In this document: piece after piece, positions 25,901-34,900 of the stretch
Numbering within the stretch: position 1 is the stretch's first letter
Layout of the letters: each line of letters begins with the position of its first letter
Made by a program: the position numbers and the translations under genes
Notes under the pieces: generated by a model
Databases searched by the model: none
Seen by the model: the letters and a program-made list of their open reading frames with translations, nothing else
What the model was told of the DNA's origin: nothing
Assembly (NCBI GenBank): GCA_037349105.1
Contig: JAYJMM010000011.1
Location: 434,001 to 498,000, forward strand
Origin: Limnomonas spitsbergensis
Lineage: Eukaryota; Chlorophyta; Chlorophyceae; Chlamydomonadales
Length of the DNA stretch: 64,000 nt
Direction of reading: 5' to 3'

Positions 25901-28900
25901 CTCCACACTCACCACTCACCTCACACTACTCGCTGCATATCACTCCACACTCACCACTCACCACACACTACTCGCTACACACCACTCCACACTCGCCACT
26001 CACCGCACACTACTCGCTGCATATCACTCCACACTCACCACTCACCTCACACTACTCGCTGCACACCACTCCACACTCACCACTCACCACACACCACTCG
26101 CAGCATATCACTCCACACTCACCACTCACCTCACACTACTCGCTACACACCACTCCACACTCGCCACTCACCGCACACCACTCACCGCACACCACTCACC
26201 ACTCACCGCACACCACTCACCACTCACCGCACACCACTCACCTCACACTACTCGTTGCACACCACTCCACACTCACCACTCACCGCACACCACTCACCAC
26301 ACACCACTCACCACACACCACTCACCACTCACCGCACACGACTTGATGCACACCACTCCACACTCACCACTCACCGCACACCACTCATCACTCACCGCAC
26401 ACCACTCACCACTCACCACACACCACTCGATGCATATCACTCCACACTCACCACACACTACTCGCTACACACCACTCCACACTCGCCACTCACCTCACAC
26501 CACTAGCTGCATATCACTCCACACTCACCACTCACCTCACACTACTCGCTACACACTACTCCACACTCACCACTCACCTCACACCACTCGCTGCATATCA
26601 CTCCACACTCACCACTCACCTCACACTACTCGCTGCATACCACTCCACACTCCACACGCACATTTCACTACTCGCTGCACACCACTCCACACTCGCCACT
26701 CACCGCACACTACTCGCTGCATATCACTCCACACTCACCACTCACCTCACACTACTCGCTACATATCACTCCACACTCACCAGTCACCTCACACTACTCG
26801 CTTCACACCACTCCACACTCGCCACTCACTGCACACCACTCACCGCACACTACACTCACCGCACACCACTCACCACTCACCGCACACCACTCACCACACT
26901 CCACTCACCTCACACTACTCGCTGCATACCACTCCACACTCCACACTCACCTCTCACTACTCGCTGCACACGCACCACACTCACCTCACCTCACACTACT
27001 CGCTGCACACCACTCCACACTCACCACTCACCTCACACTACTCGCTGCACACCACTCCACACTCACCACTCACCTCACACTACTTGTTGCACACCACTCC
27101 ACACTCACCATTCACCACACACCACCTTGCCATTACCGCTCCCCGCAGCGAAAAAGATGCCCTGTGACGATGCCACATTAATGGCCGAGCTGGTGTGGGC
27201 ATTGGCCAAGCTGCGGGCGGGTTTTGTGCCCCCGACGCATTCTGCGACAGCAGGGGGACACACGGGCCGCACCGGCAGCAGCGGGCAGCAGCAGCAACAG
27301 GGGCCCAGGCAGAGGCTGGAGCAGGGGCAGCAGGGGCAGGGGCTGGAGCAGGGGCAGGCGGAAAGCCATTGGCCGAGAGACGGGGGCTCAGGGACGAAAC
27401 AAGAACAAGGCCGAGAGGATGAGGATGGGGATGAGCGTGTTTCAAGGGGCCAAGGCCTCAACAGCCAGAGTGGCGCTGCGGGTGTGGGGCAGGGCGCAAC
27501 GCCGGCGTGGCTGCCGAGCAGCCGAGCTCGGCCGCGGCAGCGACAGCAGCAGGTGACGGGTTTGGGTGGGGGTGGGGGAGGGGGGGAGAACAGAGGGGGG
27601 GGGGGAGGGGTCTGCAGGAGAGGGGGGGTGCTTTGATATGAGCCCGTCGTCTTTAATAGGGTTTCCCTATTTCATTTTATTTTCTATTCTTTTTATTTCA
27701 TCTTTGGGTTTCCGCCAACAAGCAGCTGGGCTGACTGAACCAGGGGTTTGTGGCCGGGGGGGACATTGTATCTGAGCTGTAGTTGATAGTGGTATACGGT
27801 ACCACTCACAAAAAAAAAACTGCTCCGGTGTCTTTGTGATCCCTCGGTCCCGGTCTGTATCCTTCTCAGAAATATGAATTGGATTAATTTTCATGACTTG
27901 GATTTCTTTCACTGTTTGGATTTATTTTAGAATTTGGATTATTTTTTAATTGGGTTTATTTCATGTCAGGGATTTCTTTCATAAATTGGATTTCTTTCAT
28001 GACTTGTGTTTTTTGATATGTGGATGCCTGCGTTTCCTCGTAGGCTGCGGTGTCCCCCCTCTCCAACATGGTCCTAGCCATACATTTATACCGGGCAAAT
28101 CCATGAATGATGTTAATGATCATTAATTGATTTTAATTATAACAAAGATAATTAATTGATGATTATATCGTGTATGCCCTTCTCCTTGAAGAAAGGTTAG
28201 CGTAAACCATCCGCGCACCCCGATTCAGAATAATTGTATTAAATTTGTCGCGCAGCAAAAAAGTATTGTTTGAATATTTTTGATGTTGTTTCATTGTTTA
28301 ATATTTGTATGCCCGTGTTTCCTCGTAGGCTGCGGTGCCCTCCAGCTCGCTTGGTCCCGGAGCAGCTGCCTGGCGTCATGAGGGGAGCGGGTCCCGGCTG
28401 CTGTGGCCGGAGCTGCGGCGGAATGCTTTCAAGTCTCTCTTGGAGGAGAAGAAGCTACAGGTAGGGTGTCGAAATGATGTGAACATAAATGGGAAGATAT
28501 GGATCATAGTTTTCATTGAGAGAAACCAATGGGGGGATGTTGCCAGGATCAGCTGTGCGGTGGCCGGAGCTGCGGCGGAATTCCGCCAAGTCCCTTCAGG
28601 CAGAGCAGGAGATGCAGGAATGATTCAGGAATGATTTTTAAATTAATGCTGAAACGAAGCTGGAACGTAGCTGAAATGTAGCCGAATGTAATGGATTCTG
28701 CATAACACGCAGGCCCAGAGGCATGCGTCTTGACCGTGTCCGGGCTGTCCCTGTTCAAATGTAGCTGGGAGGTAGCTGAAATGTAGCTGAAATGTAGCTG
28801 CCATGTAGCTGAAATGTAGCTGAAATGTAGCTGAAATGTAGATGAAAGCAAAGGATATTGCATGAAACGCAGGCGCGCGGGGACAAGGCGTCTTGACCAT

Positions 28901-31900
28901 GCCCGGGCTGTCCCGGATGGCCTGGGGGGTGGCCGTCGCCGGCCCACATGACCAGATAAAAAGTAACTGACATGTAGCTGAAACGTAGCAGACGTGTAGC
29001 TGAATACAAGATGTTATTATCGCAGGCCCAGAGGCAGGGCGTCCTGTCCGTGTCCGGTCTGTCCCGCATGGCCTGGGGATTCGCGGTTTCCGGCCAACAC
29101 GACCCGGAGCTGTTCAACCTCATGGAGGAGCTGGCTGTTGGATCTGCTGCCAGATCTGCTTCAGGATCCGGAGCCGGCGGCGGCGGGGGCCCGCCGGTTG
29201 ACCTTCCCGCCTCGGACCCACGGTCGCTGTCCAACCTGGCCTACGCCTTCGCGCGGGCAAAGGTGCGGTGCATTTCGTGGCTTAGAGTTTAACCATAAAC
29301 CGTGGTTAAGGGTTTATCGTGCAGTGTTAACCATAAACCAAGGGGCAGAGGTGTGTTGGTTTGGGGTGTACGGTTTAGGGGAAATATGTTCAAACCTTCA
29401 ACCAAGGAGCATTTATGGTTGAGGGTACAGGGTACAGGTTTTCAACCCAAAACCAAGGGGGGCAAAGGTGCGGTGCATTTATGGTTGAGGGTACAGGATA
29501 GAGGGTACAGGTCTTTAACTCTAAACCAAGGGAGGCAAAGTTGAATTTAGGGTGCAGGGTGCAGGGTAGAGGGTGCAGGGTAGAGGGTAGAGGGTGCAGG
29601 GTAGAGGGTGCAGGGTAGAGGGTAGAGGGTGCAGGGTAGAGGGTAGAGGGTAGAGGGTGCAGGGTAGAGGGTGCAGGGTAGAGGGTGCAGGGTAGAGGGT
29701 AGAGGGTACAGGGTAGAGGGTGCAGGGTAGAGGGTAGAGGGTGCAGGGTAGAGGGTACAGGGTAGAGGGTGCAGGGTGCAGGGTAGAGGGTAGAGGGTGC
29801 AGGGTGCAGGGTAGAGGGTGCAGGGTAGAGGGTGCAGGGTAGAGGGTACAGGGTAGAGGGTACAGGGTAGAGGGTACAGGGTAGAGGGTGCAGGGTAGAG
29901 GGTGCAGGGTAGAGGGTGCAGGGTAGAGGGTGCAGGGTAGAGGGTACAGGGTAGAGGGTACAGGGTAGAGGGTACAGGGTAGAGGGTGCAGGGTAGAGGG
30001 TAGAGGGTACAGGGTAGAGGGTGCAGGGTACAGGGTAGAGGGTGCAGGGTAGAGGGTACAGGGTAGAGGGTAGAGGGTAGAGGGTGCAGGGTAGAGGGTA
30101 CAGGGTACAGGGTACAGGGTACAGGGTGCAGGGTAGAGGGTAGAGGGTAGAGGGTAGAGGGTGCAGGGTAGAGGGTACAGGGTACAGGGTACAGGGTAGA
30201 GGGTGCAGGGTAAAGGGTAAAGGGTAGAGGGTGCAGGGTAGAGGGTGCAGGGTAGAGGGTGCAGGGTAGAGGGTGCAGGGTAGAGGGTACAGGGTAGAGG
30301 GTACAGGGTAGAGGGTGCAGGGTAGAGGGTGCAGGGTAGAGGGTACAGGGTAGAGGGTAGAGGGTAGAGGGTGCAGGGTAGAGGGTACAGGGTACAGGGT
30401 ACAGGGTAGAGGGTGCAGGGTAAAGGGTAAAGGGTAGAGGGTGCAGGGTAGAGGGTAGAGGGTAGAGGGTAGAGGGTGCAGGGTAGAGGGTACAGGGTAC
30501 AGGGTACAGGGTAGAGGGTGCAGGGTAAAGGGTAAAGGGTAGAGGGTGCAGGGTAGAGGGTGCAGGGTAGAGGGTACAGGGTAGAGGGTGCAGGGTAGAG
30601 GGTAGAGGGTACAGGGTAGAGGGTGCAGGGTACAGGGTAGAGGGTGCAGGGTAGAGGGTACAGGGTAGAGGGTAGAGGGTAGAGGGTGCAGGGTAGAGGG
30701 TACAGGGTACAGGGTACAGGGTACAGGGTGCAGGGTAGAGGGTAGAGGGTAGAGGGTAGAGGGTAGAGGGTGCAGGGTACAGGGTACAGGGTACAGGGTA
30801 CAGGGTAGAGGGTGCAGGGTAAAGGGTAAAGGGTAGAGGGTGCAGGGTAGAGGGTAGAGGGTAGAGGGTGCAGGGTAGAGGGTGCAGGGTAAAGGGTGCA
30901 GGGTAGAGGGTGCAGGGTAGAGGGTAGAGGGTAGAGGGTAGAGGGTGCAGGGTACAGGGTACAGGGTAGAGGGTACAGGGTGCAGGGTACAGGATAGAGG
31001 GTGCAGGGTACATGGTAGAGGGTGCATGGTACAAGATATAGGGTACAGGGTAGAGGGTGCAGGGTACAGGGTGCAGGGTACAGGATAGAGGGTGCAGGGT
31101 AGAGGGTACAGGGTAGAGGGTACAGGGTAGAGGGTGCAGGGTAGAGGGTGCAGGGTACAGGATAGTGGGTGCAGGGTGCAGAGTAGAGGGTGCAGGGTAC
31201 AGGGTAGAGGGTACAGGATAGAGGGTGCAGGGTACAGGGTAGAGGGTGCAGGGTACAGGGTAGAGGGTGTAGGGTACAGGGTAGAGGGTGCAGGGTACAG
31301 GATTTAGGGTGCAGGGTACAGGATTTAGAACATCAACCAAGGGGCAAAACAGCATGGTGCATTTAGGGCTCAAGGTACTGGTACAGGTACAGGTTTTGAA
31401 CCCTAAACCACATGGCAAAGGTGCGGTGCATTTAGGGTACAGGGTGCAGGTTTTGAAACCCCCTAACCAAGGGGCAAAGGTGCGGTGCATTCACTTAGGG
31501 GCAGAAGGTGTGGTGCAACGCCTACTATGAGCTGAAGTTCTAAACCCAAACCCCGACATGCTGAACCCTGAACCCGAAACTCGCCCTCAGGTGCTATGCC
31601 CGCAGCATATGCCTCTGATATGCCCAGATTCAAAGTAGCTGACATGTAGCTGAAACGTGGCAGACGTGTACCTGAATACAAGATGTTCTTACTGCAGGCC
31701 CAGAGGCAGGGGTTAAGTAAACCCACGAAGCTTAAACCATGAACCCTAAATGCTAAACCGTTCACTGATACAACCTCTTCACCTGAATCAGTGTTTCTTA
31801 GTGGATGCTGGACCTCCTTTGATGGGCCGTGCTGCGGCCACCCTGGGCTGATTGACACCAAACCTGGACCGGCCTCCGGCTAGTGGCCTTGGCAGCAGGG

Positions 31901-34900
31901 CTGGCCGAGCCAGGGGCTGGTGGCCATAGGCCACAGTGTAGCTGAACTGTATAGCTGAAAGTGATATGTAGCTGAAAGTGATGCGGTAACCACTGCAAGA
32001 AACCCTAATCCCGAAACTCGAAACCCAAAACCCTTATCCTGCACCCAGGTGCCATGCCCGCGGCTTATGCCCCTCGTCTGCAACGCCTTTGTGACTGCTT
32101 TACGAGGAACTGGAACGGGAGGAACGGGAGGGAGAGCAACGTTTTCAGCAGCAACAGCCGCATCAATATCGACGGCCTCCTCGTCCTCCACGTCCTCCTC
32201 GTCCTCCTCTTCGTCTGAACGGGTCGAGGCGCCTCATGTTGCCAAGATGATGTGGGCGACTGCTGAGCTGCAGTACAAGGACACTGGGCTGATGTACGCG
32301 GTGTGCGATGTACTGCCGGGGGCGCGGTACAGGTGTGTGGGTAATGGTATTATACAGGCACAGGGTGTGCTGTGTTGCCTTTGTTGTATTTTTACACTTT
32401 TGATGTGGGCGACTGCTGAGCAGCAGTTCAAGAACACCGGGCTGATGCACGCGGTGTGCGATGTACTGCCGGGGGCGCGGTACAGGTGGGTGGGCAATGC
32501 TGTAAGACAGGGTACAGGGTGAGCTGTATTGCCTTTGTTGTATTTTTACACTTTTGATTTGGGCGACTGCTGAGCTACAGTACAAGGACACCGGGCTGAT
32601 GAACGCGGTGTGCGGTGTACTGCCTAAGGCGTGGTACAAGTGTGTGGGTAAGGCTGCGGGACAGGGTATGTAAGATCAGCTCCGCGGTGCTTGAGCTGGC
32701 GCATGTGGCCTGGTGATCCAGGGTTCTAGAACGAACCTTTCACCCTGAAATATAAACCTAAACCATGTTCCTGCAGGTTCACAGCCGAAGAGCTGGCGCA
32801 TGCGGCCTGTCGATTCAGGGTTTAAAAAGGGATGATAAACCCTAAACCCAAAGCCATGTGCCTGCAGGTTCACTTCTGATGAGCTGGCGCATGTGGTTTG
32901 GCGATCCAGGGTTTCCAAACAAACCCTTAACATGAAACCCTAAACCCTGTGTCTGCAGGTTCACAGCCGAAGAGCTGGCGCATGTGGCCTGGCGATCCAG
33001 GGTTTTGAAACAAACCCTACACCCGGAACCCTAAACTCTGTGTCTCCAGGTTCACGGCCGATGAGCTGGCGCATGTGGCCTGGGGGTTCAGCCAGCAACT
33101 GCACTACAAGCCACAGGTGTTTGAAGCCCTGGCCAAACAGTTTGTGAACGGAAAGTGAGTGCTTTCAGGGGATCAGTTGAGATTTTCATCGTCAGTTTAG
33201 GGTTTCAGTGTCAGTTGGGGGTTCAGCCGGCAACTGCACTACAAGCCACAGGTGTTTGAAACCCTGGCCAAACAGTTTGTGAACGGAAAGTGAGTGCTTT
33301 CAGGGGATCAGTTGAGGTTTTCATCGTCAGTTTAGGGTTTCAGTGTCAGTTGGGGGTTCAGCCGGCAACTGCACTACAAGCCACAGGTGTTTGAAACCCT
33401 GGCCAAACAGTTTGTGAACGGAAAGTGAGTGCTTTCAGGGGATCAGTTGAGGTTTTCATCGTCAGTTTAGGGTTTCAGTGTCAGTTGGGGGTTCAGCCAG
33501 CAACTGCACTACAAGCCACAGGTGTTTGAAGCCCTGGCCAGACGTAAAGTGAGTGCTTCACAAAAGCCTGTTCAAGTTACAAAAATGCTTGGTAGTGCTT
33601 TGAGGGGTTTGTTTCAGTTCAGGGTTTCATCGTCTGTTGAGATTTTTAATCGAGGAACTAAACCCTCATTACATAACTGAACCCTTATCCCGGAACTAAA
33701 CTCGTATCTTAGAACAACCGCTAAACCCTTATCATATAATTAACCTATAACTAACCTAAAACTAACAACCGTGAGCGAGTTGCTTCTTGCTTGCTGCCTG
33801 ATGGTAACGGTGCAGATTTGGCTACGGCCCCAAGCTGCGTTGTTTCCTTAACCTCCACGTAGCTTTATTTATTTCTTATCCTATAACTAAACCCTTCTCA
33901 TTTAACAAAGTGCCTTGGACCCTGCACATGCACCCTGGACCCTTAACCCTTAACCCTAAACCATAAACCCTCAAACCTTAACCCTAAAGTACACAGCCAG
34001 CTGGCACTACTTACGTACCCTAGGTCCCTAAACCCAAAACCAAAGCCAAAAACCAAACCCAAAACCTTATACCAGAACCAAGACATAAGCCCTGGAACAT
34101 ACTTCCACATACATGCAGGATGTACGGCATATCAGACAGCCAGCTGGCGCTGCTGGCGTGCGCTTTTGCAACCGTCGGCCACGACAGCGTCCCGCTGTTC
34201 TTCACCATTGCGCGGCTGGCGGGCGCCAGGCTGGACACTTTGACGCCAGGGGATCTGGCTGGACTGGCCTGGGCGCTGGCGACGGTGAGTCAAGTTCAAA
34301 TTAGAAATTAAAAGAGAAATGAAACATGCGTGTTAGGTGAAGACATGGAGGACTGGCAGACATGCCAGGCTGGCAGCTATGCCCGGCTGGCGGCATCAGA
34401 CCGGACACTTTGATATAGTGTGTTGTAAGATTAAGTGTGGAAAATTTGTACCAGTGTCAGGCTGGCAGCCATGCCAGGCTGGCGGGCGTCAGGCTGGATA
34501 CCCTGACAACTGGGGATGTGGCAGGACTGTCCTGCAATGACATCAGACTTGCCAGGCTGGCGCCCCGCTGTACTTCACCATTGCACGGCTGGCATGGGCC
34601 AGGCTGGATACAGTGGATCCGCTTGCGCCCAGAGACCTAGCGGGACTGGCATGGGCGCCAGAAACGGTGGGTCGAGCTAAAAACAATAATATTTTAAAAT
34701 ACACCGTTGATGAAACAAGAACCGATATTAAAAATAAAAATGCCTTCCTTGTCCTCACCTCCCTAAACCCTAAACCCGAAACGCCTTCCTTGTCCTCACC
34801 TCCCTAAACCCTAAACCCTAAACGCCTTCCTTGCCCTCACCTCCATAAACCCTAAACCCTAAACGCCTTCCTTGTCCTCACCTCCCTAAACCTCAAACCC

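Noticed and set aside
18887..27167. Plus-strand open frames of more than 2,000 codons, rich in Thr/His/Ser/Leu
   Set aside because: They arise from a 42-bp CA-rich satellite without stop trinucleotides. They lie inside an intron bounded by exons that join in phase.
29390..31490. Long minus-strand frames reading TLYPVPCTLYP
   Set aside because: The 7-bp G-rich array has no stops in these frames. There is no start context, family or splice partner.
33561..34118. Possible extra OPR exon between exons I and J
   Set aside because: Exons I and J join directly in phase to give a continuous repeat, and no open frame with both splice sites was found.
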